From Candidatus Iainarchaeum sp. (lineage in GTDB: Archaea; Iainarchaeota; Iainarchaeia; JAADDC01), in assembly GCA_030445695.1 (NCBI GenBank), contig JASUTF010000012.1, positions 1-28,206 of the forward strand: DNA of 28,206 bases. The letters are read 5' to 3'. Of this stretch, positions 5,491 to 14,684 are shown piece after piece. The number at the start of each line of letters is the position of its first letter. The stretch's first letter is position 1. The notes below the pieces were generated by a model that was given only the letters and a program-made list of their open reading frames with translations, was not told the DNA's origin and did not search any database. The position numbers and the translations under genes were made by a program.

Positions 5491-8256
5491 GTGCGTGGGT
5501 TCAACCTGTTTGCAGCATTCCTCGGCGTGGCCATGATAGCCATTGCCGTTGGCTACTCCATGTACGCACAGCAGGAGAAGTCGGCGAGATCAGACCTCAT
5601 GGTTCAGGAGCTCGTGCGCTTCGATACGGCCGGTGTGGCAGAGGTAATCAAAAGCGATGTTTATAACACGTTGCTGGCGAAGATACGACAGGACTTTCAG
5701 GAATACTTCGAATCCACACCGCTCGATCCGCCGGAGGACGTGTGGAGCAGCGAAGAAACGTTCGTGGACTGGTTCGAAAGGGACTTCGCACGGTCCGAGT
5801 CCATGACGTACTGGATCGCGGACCGCATGATGTCCGAACTGAGGGGCATAGCGGCATCCACCATGTTCGGCGAGGAATACGAAATATCCGTCATCGGAAG
5901 CACGAAGGCAACCGCCGGCGCGCTCAAAGATGCAGTGAGTGCTAGCATCCTCGAGGATGGGACGTTCATATACATCATAGACACGGAGAAGATGCCCCCT
6001 GAGGCCTACGACAATCTCCCGAAGATCATGGTAAAGAAAAGGGGAGAAACAGCAGGGTTTACCACGGACGTTGTCCTGCCAAGGGGCAAATGGACGCTAC
6101 CCGCGCCCCTGCGTGTTATGGAGGCGTACCGGGTTGCACGAGAGACCAAGGAATACATAGAATCAACGGGCAAGCAGAAATACCTTGCCCTGGCAGCAGG
6201 CCACTGTGACCAAGACAACCTGGCAATATGTGACGCCTTCGTTCTGGATGGAACGAAGTTAAAGCCGATGACCGTCAGTGAAAACTACTTTGAGAAAAAA
6301 ACACCTGTGTCGTCCCTGGAGAACAGCGAAGGCCCAAAGGGACTCATTATCAGCCCGTGCAAAAAGCAGCAGATCGACTACACAAAAATCGTCAAAGAAA
6401 CGGGAATGGGGTGGGACGATTTCACGAACCTGCTGAAGGAACAGATCCAGAGGGAAATCCAGTACGTCGAAGAAGCGCTGGAGAACACCGAGGACCCCAA
6501 CAAGGTGGAATCACTGCAGAAATACCATCAAGAGCTTCTGGACGCCCTCGAAGAGATCAGATCCGGAGAGGCCACCGAGCAGTTCAAAAGCATGCCCTGC
6601 GAGGACAGCGTAGAAGGGATCACACCCGTACTCAACGCCGTCTCCGCATCGCTCACAAAAGACGCACTGGTAAACAGGTTGGCAAACCTGAGGGACTCCA
6701 GAGGAGAGGCACTGGCAGATAGCACGGACAACTTCCGGATCCTTCCAGATATAGAGGCATACAAACGCTACGAAACGGGAAAGGTTGTTAGGAGAACCGC
6801 TGTGAACGTGTTGAAGATCATATGCGAGGAGGCGGGTGGCGGAATCGTCAACATACTGTGTATGTTTGCCGGAATACCTGAGAACAAATGCCTCTGCGGG
6901 CAGATATCCGGGGCGGCTGGCTCCTACGGCACAATATCCTTTGATACCTGCACCGTATCGGACTCCGTCTACTGCGTGGCCCCTGAAAGGATCTCGTTCG
7001 TCGTCGTGTGGTCCGATCCAAACGAAAACTACCGGCTGGATAAAGATCGCCCCGCCACGTTCATGTTCCGCGTATCCCTCGGTGAAAACCCATATAAAAG
7101 AACGCTTGAGACGCTAGAGCGAGCCGCAGAGGAGATAAAGGTCGGCCAGAGCGACGATGTATCTGTAAGAGAGGAATGGAGAGAGATATGCCAGGAAACT
7201 GTCTCGAACATGGCATCGGTCCTCCCGCAGCTCACAGAGGGCTGCATCCAGCAGTACGCATCCACGCTCATCAGATGCAGCGGCACTGACGAGGGGACGC
7301 TTAACTACATCCTGACCGGCATACCTGAGTCGTTGCAGGAGACGTGCGCCCATTGCTCCGGTGATGATTGCCCAGAGGGGTGCAGGGCAGAAGGTGACCC
7401 GCTGGAGGGAATGTGCAAGCGTCTAAGCGGAAGGAAATTCCACGCAAGCATACCTGGGTTCTACAGGGGCGAAGGGCTCCCTGAGTTCGCGTGCGTGGCA
7501 TCCACGGACCTGACAGAAGAGCAGAAGAACTGTCTCCAACAGCAGGGTATCCCCACGGGTGGCGAGACCGTCTGCTTCGGCGAGAGTGCGGCAAATGCCT
7601 GCGGCATGGCAGATATTTACAGCGCGAACGTGGTGGAGTCGTGGCTGAGCACGGTGGGGGACGACCCGTGGTTCTGTGATCCCTACGTCCAGGGATCCAT
7701 CACAGACGCAGTGAAGAATGCAGTGGAAAAGGTAATGGATAAGATAAGCTCGTTCACGCAGACGCTCTGCCAGGTGGCAGGGGTAAGGAACATCAATGAC
7801 GTGATCACCAACTGCGACGGGGAGAGATCCATAACGGACATTGTCAAGTCATTCTCCCCGCTGGGGCTTGCATGCTCAAATACGCAGCAGTACGGTGCGT
7901 ACAAAGCGAATGAGCTATCCGCCGAGTACAACCACCTATACTACAAACACTTCTGGCCGACCATACAGGAGATAAGCCAGCAGGGATGGGGGATCTGCAG
8001 CCCCGATTCCCCCGAGATCCAGGCACTTGTGCAGGCATTCTCCGAGCCAGAGACAACGGAGCAGGGCATCAGCACCGGTGGAAACTGCCACCCCCAGCAC
8101 ATACTGGATCAGGCAACGCAGATCGCTGAGATGAGGAGGAAGTCGGTGCACTGCGACGTGGAGGGGCCGAAAGACCAGACGCTGTTCGAGACGACGTGGA
8201 TGCACATCGGAAGCGAGATATACGCAACGTGCAGCGTCGGAGAGCCAAGACCGTAG
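5491..8256 (+). CDS. Large Cys-rich protein with pilin-like N-terminus, 921 aa
   Basis: The GTG start at 5491 gives VRGFNLFAAFLGVAMIAIAV, one membrane helix directly at the N-terminus, then a polar helix (QQEKSARSDLMVQELVRF). The same layout opens the 576-aa protein at 19738 (MRGFSLFAPMLG ... QQESKVRSEIDVMEAKVL). It resembles archaeal pilin or pseudopilin N-termini but has no Glu at +5 and no clear prepilin peptidase site. The long outer part includes a charged helical stretch (about 290-380, QREIQYVEEALENTEDPNK) and a C-terminal two-thirds with several dozen cysteines, often in C-x2-4-C pairs (CLCGQ, CAHCSGDDCPEGC), suggesting many disulfides. An ATG-initiated extension upstream to 4891 lies antisense to the neighbouring gene and was rejected. 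Function unknown; it opens the plus-strand surface cluster. Confidence 0.85.
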   Translation: MRGFNLFAAFLGVAMIAIAVGYSMYAQQEKSARSDLMVQELVRFDTAGVAEVIKSDVYNTLLAKIRQDFQEYFESTPLDPPEDVWSSEETFVDWFERDFARSESMTYWIADRMMSELRGIAASTMFGEEYEISVIGSTKATAGALKDAVSASILEDGTFIYIIDTEKMPPEAYDNLPKIMVKKRGETAGFTTDVVLPRGKWTLPAPLRVMEAYRVARETKEYIESTGKQKYLALAAGHCDQDNLAICDAFVLDGTKLKPMTVSENYFEKKTPVSSLENSEGPKGLIISPCKKQQIDYTKIVKETGMGWDDFTNLLKEQIQREIQYVEEALENTEDPNKVESLQKYHQELLDALEEIRSGEATEQFKSMPCEDSVEGITPVLNAVSASLTKDALVNRLANLRDSRGEALADSTDNFRILPDIEAYKRYETGKVVRRTAVNVLKIICEEAGGGIVNILCMFAGIPENKCLCGQISGAAGSYGTISFDTCTVSDSVYCVAPERISFVVVWSDPNENYRLDKDRPATFMFRVSLGENPYKRTLETLERAAEEIKVGQSDDVSVREEWREICQETVSNMASVLPQLTEGCIQQYASTLIRCSGTDEGTLNYILTGIPESLQETCAHCSGDDCPEGCRAEGDPLEGMCKRLSGRKFHASIPGFYRGEGLPEFACVASTDLTEEQKNCLQQQGIPTGGETVCFGESAANACGMADIYSANVVESWLSTVGDDPWFCDPYVQGSITDAVKNAVEKVMDKISSFTQTLCQVAGVRNINDVITNCDGERSITDIVKSFSPLGLACSNTQQYGAYKANELSAEYNHLYYKHFWPTIQEISQQGWGICSPDSPEIQALVQAFSEPETTEQGISTGGNCHPQHILDQATQIAEMRRKSVHCDVEGPKDQTLFETTWMHIGSEIYATCSVGEPRP

Positions 8257-8258
8257 CG

Positions 8259-8268
8259 AATATATATC
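8259..8268 (+). promoter_or_regulatory. TATA box for the 2119-aa gene
   Basis: AATATATATC is centred about 24 nt before the ATG at 8288. An additional AAAGGTG at 8271-8277 is too far upstream for a good Shine-Dalgarno. Confidence 0.55.
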
Positions 8269-8287
8269 ATAAAGGTGTTATACGCAC

Positions 8288-11200
8288 ATGCGAGGAAGCA
8301 TAGGCGAGGTGTTCTCGGAAGCTTACAGGCGGTTAGAGTCGTCATTCTACAGCATTGTGGACCGTATCTCGAGCCATGGGATACCTGCAAACAGGGCAGT
8401 GGAGTTCCTTGAGGACAGGGGGATACCGGCGTTCCCCGTGGCAATTGCCCTGCTGCTCATCATCGTCGGTGGTATCCTCTGGGGCACGGGTCTCGTCGGG
8501 GAAAAGACCTACGTTGTCACGGTGTACGGACCTGATGGAACGCCTCTCGGGCTCGCAGCCGTTAAAGTGAATGGTCAAACATACTACACGGACGCGGAGG
8601 GTCGGCTGGAGCTGAAGGGCATAGAGGGGCCCGTCAAGGTGGAGATTCCGGGCTACGAAGACATGTGGGTAAACCCCGCAATCACCCAAGAGTTGAAACT
8701 CTCGCCCCTGGTGAAGGAGGTCACCGTGTTCGTCCTCGATGACAAAGCGGCGACACCCGCTCAGGGAGTAAAAATAAGGGTTTACGGCGATGGAGATGAA
8801 AAAGAGTTCAACGGTAGCACCGCGCGGTTCCGCATATCGCTCACGGAAGCGGATGGCACGATAAAGACGGATGAGAGCGGATCCGTCACGGTCGAAGTGA
8901 GCGGCGTATCTTACGGGAAAAAGATCGTAAAAATCAACTGGAACGACTCCACGGACATGAAGATTGAGAAAAAGATCTACGTAAAGCCGCTGGCGGAGAC
9001 ATATGCAAGGGGCAACATCGTCGTTCACGTGAAGCCGTCCAACGTGACCGGCATCGCGAAAGTATACAGGAACGGGGTTAAGATCAAAGAGAAGATATTC
9101 CAGAACGGCCTGCTGGAGCTAAAAGACATGCAATACGACACGTATGAGATCCGTTTTGAGGTGAGCATAGAGGGCAAGATTTTCTGGAACAAAGAGAACA
9201 AAATCACGGTGGAGCACAGAAAGGAGGAAACGGTTGCCGAGATAACGCTAAAGCTGCCGGGATACGATGGGAGCGGCGAAAAGTACGACGCACCGGAGAA
9301 CGTGTCCATATACTCGGCAAAAGTCATTGTGGTGGACGAGGCCACCAAAAAACCGGTGAAAGGTGCGAAACTCGTGGATGCGGCCACAGGAGATGACCTG
9401 GGTCTCGCATCGGACGAGAACGGGATCATAGAAGTGGGATTCAACGAAGCAGACGTAGAAGTGAACGTATATGTAATGCACCCCGACTACGAGGCATCTG
9501 AGACGTTTACCCTGAGCCCGGGCGGAGAAGAGACAGTAAAGCTCAAATCCCTGCCGAAAACGGGAACACTGAAAATATGTGCGAAGGAACCCTGGCCGGA
9601 CGGGTCCTATCAGCCGGTCAGGGGCGCATACTACCGTATAACGGCTGGAAAGTGGGAGAAGACGGGAAACACGGGATCCGATGGCTGTGCAACCGTTGAG
9701 AAGGTGCCTGCCGGAGATGTTGTGCTCTTCGTGGCATATCCATCTGGTGAGTTCCCCGTGGAGAAGAATGTGAACGTGGAGGAGGATGACGTAAAGCGTG
9801 TGGACGTTGAACTCGCCAAGATGGTGAGCGCGAGCATTACCGTAAAACGCACGGAAGACGGTGCGCCCCTCTCCGCAGAGGTAAGGGCCGTTGACACGTC
9901 AGGAAAGGTGTGGGCAGAGGGAACCACGGGGATAGAGCGTGGCGTAAGCTTGAAGGTGCCCGCATACGTCCGGATAAAATTCATCGTCGTCTACGGGGGC
10001 GGCTACCGCTACGAGACGGAGGAGTATATACTCACGGAGAGCAGGAACATAGAGATCCTCGTTCCAACAGAAGTGAACGGGGCGAAGATAAACGTTCTCG
10101 GCTACTACGACGAAGAGGGGAAAAAATTCTTCATGGTGGCACCGGGAAAGACGTATTACATACGATTATCCGTAATCTGCAACGGAACGTGCGATCTGCC
10201 CGTTGAAGGCGATGGAGTGGTAAAGATAGAAGGTACCAAGTCCATGAACGTATCATGCAACGGCATATGCTCGAGAACGGTAGAAGTTCCATTCACCGTG
10301 AAGAGCGATGAGGAATTCGGCGTCGCGGATGTGAGAATAGGGGACGAGAGGATCAAAATCCCCTACGGATACGAGCTAAGCGAGGAGGACGTTCAGGGAG
10401 CGGACGCCTACGGGCGGATCGTAGCGGTGAAGGACGGCAAGGAGTTCAGAACGACCCGACTCCGCCCGCTAATGGTCTACTCCTTCTTCGTCCCATTCGC
10501 CGTCAAGTTCGAATACGAGAACCCCATCGTAAAAATAGATACGGGCGATCTTCAGGTGGTGGAGTCGCCCGAGTCCATGGAGCTCGCGAACGTCGGGGGA
10601 TACTCCATCGATATTGCATTCTTCAAGGCCTACGCCCCAAGTAACGGCAAATACACGACTGTCCTGAACGTTGAGGACACGTACGAACTTTCATTCCAGC
10701 TCCGTTTCAGCGACGGCCCCTCCCTGAAGGATATGTCAGCCGAGATCTCTCCAGAGAGGGTTCCGCGGGGCTGCACGGGGTACGAACTGCGTTACAAGCT
10801 GACTGACAAGGAGGGCAAACTCGTAAACGCGGAAATCATACAGGCAGAGATAGAAGGAAACGTAACATACCTGGAAGGGCCAGAAGGGACCATCTACGTT
10901 CCCACCACCACAGAAACACTGGAGATAACGTTCCTGGCAACCGGCTACAGGGAAACGTCCGTCGAATTGCAGTTGGAGGACGTTTCGGTGAGGGGCGTGG
11001 GGATTGCCGATCTTAAGGAGCCCGCCACGGAGGCGGACGGGACGGTCACATACGTAATCAACCCCGACCTCGGGTTGGAACTTGTGACGATGCCCGTGGA
11101 GAAAGAGGAAAAGGGATACGTGATCGGCATAAAGGGAGTAAGCGGAAGGGAGGCACCGCTCCACGTGAAGAAGACCGGGGAGTACTCGGAGTCCGCAGTG

Positions 11201-14200
11201 ACCAGCATTGTCTTGACGCAGGATGCGAACCTGGTAAGCGGCAAATCCCTCTGCCCAACGCCCGTCGAGGTGAACGTTTCCCTGCGCGAGATACCTGAGA
11301 ACTACTGCGGGATCCTCGCCGCTTCCCTGTCCGTGGACGTGTTCGGGTCCGGCAGATACGCCAAGTTGGACGATCAAGAGACCCTGGCAATACTGAAGCT
11401 CCACCTCAATCTAGACGACGCTTCCGCACTTATCAGGGCAGTGGAAAACGGCAGAATAGACCCGAACATACGAATAACGCTCGGGGACGTTGTCCTCGAA
11501 GACGGGAAGAGAATACCTGCAGGTAGCGGAAAGTTCCTTGACGGATCAGAGATGGGGGAGAAGACAGAATTCATGGGGGACGTGATCAAAAAATACGGGG
11601 ATAGAGACGTGACGTACTACGTCAAGCTCGACGCGTTAAAGGGGATCTGTGGCGAAAGCACGGGTCTACGCACGACCTACATAACCGTTAAGGGCACTTG
11701 CGGAGGTAAACAGGTCCTTGACAGAACACTGGCCGTGAATATCAACTGCGGGATCCTCAACGATAAATTCAGCAACTACGTGGAGTTCAATGAACAGGGG
11801 TGCACCGCAGAGGATAAGAAAGTGGTAGTAATCGCAAGGTTCAAGAGAATAAACGATTTAGAAGGCCTGAAGCTTGTGGGCAACGATAAGGAATACGGGT
11901 GTACAGCCGAAGGAGATGGGTACGTCTGCAAGGCCGCGTTCGAACAGTCGGAGGCGGAGCAGCTGAAGAGCGGGGTGGAAGTAACCCCCGTGGCTACGGT
12001 CAAATACGGGGACAGCAGAAGGGAGCTCCTGGGGGAGAACATCGTTCTAAAGTGCGAAAGCATCGGCTGCGGCGAGCTCGAGGGTGTTGTCGTGGAGCTG
12101 CCCGATAATTTCAACCTGCCGGGGATCCGAAGAGTTAAAGATGATGGTACGGAAACAAGGTTCGGAGAAGCCAGTGAATTCGCTGGTTACACCGTCAAAG
12201 ATGGAGGAATCACCGTAAACGACCCCAACAACAATCCGTGCGCGAATGCGTGGTGCGACCCCGTCCTGGCAGCACGGGTGCTGGCAGGGAGCAAAGAGAT
12301 TTCCGGCAATATGAAGATCGTCTTCGGGAAGAAAGTGAGCGACGAAATAAAAGTAGAGCCAAAGATCTCCGTCGAAAGGATAGAAACGAACCCCTCCGGC
12401 CCGCCGCCCATATACAAGATCACCGTCGACGGCAAGAGCTTCTGCACCACGGAGGAGTTCGGGAAGTTGTTCCATCAGGATAACTGGCCCTACGAGGTTG
12501 ATATCCTTCCGGTGGTCGCGAGCGGGTTCGAAAAGCGGGGGATCGACACGGAAATCTACGGTAATGATTGTAAAGAAATATGGGTGCCGGGGACGGTCGA
12601 AACGGCGGAAGTGTGGTTTGACACGGACAGCGACAACAAGTTGGACGCCACCATCTTCGGCAGGTCCCTGAGCGACTTCTACCGGCTCATACTGGCGATA
12701 GCGGAGGGCGATGATACGAATCCTGAATCCGTGGGTGCAGACCGCTTCCCGGCGGTCGTGGGGTTCGGCAAAGAGGGCCTCTTCGCCGGGGAACCTGTTC
12801 CCGGGGCCAGCGGTGGCAAAGCAGCATACGTGCTCGGCATGGGAGACATGGGAGAAGCAATCCTGGTTGCCGAAAAGGTTTTCGGGGAAAAGGGTGTGAG
12901 CTGCGGCTGCTACTGGCACTACGATCCGGTCACCCCAACCATCAAGCCGGAGGACATGAAATACCTGCACGTGACGCCGGACGGATCGTTCCTCTACGGA
13001 AATGACGTCGGAGAGTGCAAGATTAAAAAGACCACAGATCTACGGGGCCCTCCTGTCGAGTTAAAGGGTAGAGAGGAGGCAGACACGGATAAAATAGACG
13101 TAGAAGCCCCGGAATGGATCCCGGTCATAAACGGAAAGGGTATGGCGATCGTGAAGGTGGAGGGGGATGCCGAAAATGTGCTTTCGATCCGTTTAAGCAA
13201 TGGCAATGAAACCGCATCTTGCAACGGGTCTGGATCAACGTACACCTGCTATGTCAGCTCCGCAGGGGAATACAGCATAGAATTAACCCTAAAGGACGGA
13301 ACTGTGGCAGAAAAGGGAACGATCAAGGCGGTGGGCGCAAACCTTTACGTCTGCTACCCGGCGCCGGAAGGGGGCGAGCAGGTCTGCGTAGACGTGAGTG
13401 ATCAGGTAGGGGGGTTAACGCAGGAGGGAGAGGGTAGAATAATAACCCCTCGAACTCAAACCTCAGTACCAGTATACTCCGACGACGTGAATGTGGTGTT
13501 AAAAGACGGCGAGAAAGGGTATGGAAGCGCGCGCGTAACGGTCACCGAGCAAGGCAACAATGCAGAGATAAAACTGGATGATTATACCCTCGTTGTTCCC
13601 CTCACCCTCCAACCCGTGGCAACGATAAAGATGAATAATGCGGACGTCTTCCAGGTGTACGTTAAGAGCGGGGAAGTGCAACTGGAGCCGGTAGAGGGTG
13701 TGAGCACGGACAGCTGGAAGAAGGGAAGCGACAAGAGTAACGTATTCCTCATACCGGGGAAGATGAAAATCCTGCCAGCAGAGATCCACGAAGGCCTGGA
13801 GGTGGGGACATACATCGTTCTACCCAATGGCAGGGTCATAACACAAGATAACCAGGATGACGTGGAATGGGTGCCAGGCACGGCCACCATAAAGGTGAGC
13901 TTCAAGGATCAGAAGAATGACAGCGTCGCAGCATACAGCGGAGAAGTGCCCGTGCCGGACTGGGCAGTCATAGCAAAGGAAGATACTGTTACCGTGTGCA
14001 GCACAGAGCGCTTCACCGAACTAAAACTCAAAGCCGTGGACGGCTGGTGGCACCCAAATAACGAAAGCTACATCACTCTGAGAGATGTTCCGCCGCCTCA
14101 GGAAATAACCGTGGCCGCAGACAACAAAGGGAACAATGAGTGTGCTACAGTCAACATCAACGACTACGAGCTAGTCGGCAATGAAAAAGTGAAAATAGCA

Positions 14201-14647
14201 ATACCGTGGTGGAAAGGAAAATATTTTGGACACGATATGGAGCCAGCGCTCGAGTTCGATGTGCCCGGGGATAAGAAAGGAGAGCGGCCCGAGATAATTG
14301 GCGTGAAAATAGGGGATAGTTCGTACACAGTAAAATGTAGTGATAGTGAATGCAAACTCAAAATAGTGCAAGAGCTCACAGGATACGCGCACCTCTACAT
14401 AAACGCAGAGGGAAAATCCGTGCAGTTCAACGTGACCTGTGGTGGCATAACGGCAGAGGTGAAAGGGGATTGGGTCAGCGGGTTCTGCCTGCACTCCTGC
14501 AGCAATGATGCGTCCAATGATTGTCCAAAATCCTGCGATAAATTCGAACTGATAGACGGAGGCGTTACAGGTAACAACACGCGCCTTTCGAGAATTGTAA
14601 TAACCCCTAACAACAGCATCTGCGTGGTGGATATTGAGGCGACCTGA
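8288..14647 (+). CDS. Giant membrane-anchored beta-domain surface protein, 2119 aa
   Basis: The first ~50 residues form a cytoplasmic amphipathic segment with two GIP motifs (SHGIPANRAVEFLE, DRGIPAFP), followed by one membrane helix (about 52-72). The rest is probably outside the cell. From residue ~75 there is a chain of Ig-like, carboxypeptidase-regulatory-like beta domains. The signature is ...G.PL..A.VKV.GQ.YYTDA.G.LELKGI.GPVKV...GY, and related units recur around 135, 245, 340 and 430. A disulfide-type motif pair CNGTC (about 631) and CNGIC (about 657) follows. A conserved block IFGRSLSDFYR (about 1456) marks a C-terminal domain. The last ~550 residues have no counterpart in the neighbour. 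The following gene is a colinear paralogue. No catalytic or sortase motif is seen. Likely an adhesin, stalk or scaffold of a surface structure. Confidence 0.88.
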   Translation: MRGSIGEVFSEAYRRLESSFYSIVDRISSHGIPANRAVEFLEDRGIPAFPVAIALLLIIVGGILWGTGLVGEKTYVVTVYGPDGTPLGLAAVKVNGQTYYTDAEGRLELKGIEGPVKVEIPGYEDMWVNPAITQELKLSPLVKEVTVFVLDDKAATPAQGVKIRVYGDGDEKEFNGSTARFRISLTEADGTIKTDESGSVTVEVSGVSYGKKIVKINWNDSTDMKIEKKIYVKPLAETYARGNIVVHVKPSNVTGIAKVYRNGVKIKEKIFQNGLLELKDMQYDTYEIRFEVSIEGKIFWNKENKITVEHRKEETVAEITLKLPGYDGSGEKYDAPENVSIYSAKVIVVDEATKKPVKGAKLVDAATGDDLGLASDENGIIEVGFNEADVEVNVYVMHPDYEASETFTLSPGGEETVKLKSLPKTGTLKICAKEPWPDGSYQPVRGAYYRITAGKWEKTGNTGSDGCATVEKVPAGDVVLFVAYPSGEFPVEKNVNVEEDDVKRVDVELAKMVSASITVKRTEDGAPLSAEVRAVDTSGKVWAEGTTGIERGVSLKVPAYVRIKFIVVYGGGYRYETEEYILTESRNIEILVPTEVNGAKINVLGYYDEEGKKFFMVAPGKTYYIRLSVICNGTCDLPVEGDGVVKIEGTKSMNVSCNGICSRTVEVPFTVKSDEEFGVADVRIGDERIKIPYGYELSEEDVQGADAYGRIVAVKDGKEFRTTRLRPLMVYSFFVPFAVKFEYENPIVKIDTGDLQVVESPESMELANVGGYSIDIAFFKAYAPSNGKYTTVLNVEDTYELSFQLRFSDGPSLKDMSAEISPERVPRGCTGYELRYKLTDKEGKLVNAEIIQAEIEGNVTYLEGPEGTIYVPTTTETLEITFLATGYRETSVELQLEDVSVRGVGIADLKEPATEADGTVTYVINPDLGLELVTMPVEKEEKGYVIGIKGVSGREAPLHVKKTGEYSESAVTSIVLTQDANLVSGKSLCPTPVEVNVSLREIPENYCGILAASLSVDVFGSGRYAKLDDQETLAILKLHLNLDDASALIRAVENGRIDPNIRITLGDVVLEDGKRIPAGSGKFLDGSEMGEKTEFMGDVIKKYGDRDVTYYVKLDALKGICGESTGLRTTYITVKGTCGGKQVLDRTLAVNINCGILNDKFSNYVEFNEQGCTAEDKKVVVIARFKRINDLEGLKLVGNDKEYGCTAEGDGYVCKAAFEQSEAEQLKSGVEVTPVATVKYGDSRRELLGENIVLKCESIGCGELEGVVVELPDNFNLPGIRRVKDDGTETRFGEASEFAGYTVKDGGITVNDPNNNPCANAWCDPVLAARVLAGSKEISGNMKIVFGKKVSDEIKVEPKISVERIETNPSGPPPIYKITVDGKSFCTTEEFGKLFHQDNWPYEVDILPVVASGFEKRGIDTEIYGNDCKEIWVPGTVETAEVWFDTDSDNKLDATIFGRSLSDFYRLILAIAEGDDTNPESVGADRFPAVVGFGKEGLFAGEPVPGASGGKAAYVLGMGDMGEAILVAEKVFGEKGVSCGCYWHYDPVTPTIKPEDMKYLHVTPDGSFLYGNDVGECKIKKTTDLRGPPVELKGREEADTDKIDVEAPEWIPVINGKGMAIVKVEGDAENVLSIRLSNGNETASCNGSGSTYTCYVSSAGEYSIELTLKDGTVAEKGTIKAVGANLYVCYPAPEGGEQVCVDVSDQVGGLTQEGEGRIITPRTQTSVPVYSDDVNVVLKDGEKGYGSARVTVTEQGNNAEIKLDDYTLVVPLTLQPVATIKMNNADVFQVYVKSGEVQLEPVEGVSTDSWKKGSDKSNVFLIPGKMKILPAEIHEGLEVGTYIVLPNGRVITQDNQDDVEWVPGTATIKVSFKDQKNDSVAAYSGEVPVPDWAVIAKEDTVTVCSTERFTELKLKAVDGWWHPNNESYITLRDVPPPQEITVAADNKGNNECATVNINDYELVGNEKVKIAIPWWKGKYFGHDMEPALEFDVPGDKKGERPEIIGVKIGDSSYTVKCSDSECKLKIVQELTGYAHLYINAEGKSVQFNVTCGGITAEVKGDWVSGFCLHSCSNDASNDCPKSCDKFELIDGGVTGNNTRLSRIVITPNNSICVVDIEAT

Positions 14648-14655
14648 ACCCAACC

Positions 14656-14663
14656 AATAAATA
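14656..14663 (+). promoter_or_regulatory. TATA box for the 1667-aa gene
   Basis: AATAAATA is centred about 25 nt before the ATG at 14685. This favours that start over the in-frame ATG at 14694. Confidence 0.5.
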
Positions 14664-14684
14664 CAGGGAAAACCATATGGGAAC

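Noticed and set aside
8342-9028. Long antisense frames under the giant genes
   Set aside because: They are shadows of the strongly biased coding strand, and their translations are His/Arg/Val-rich without domain-like features.
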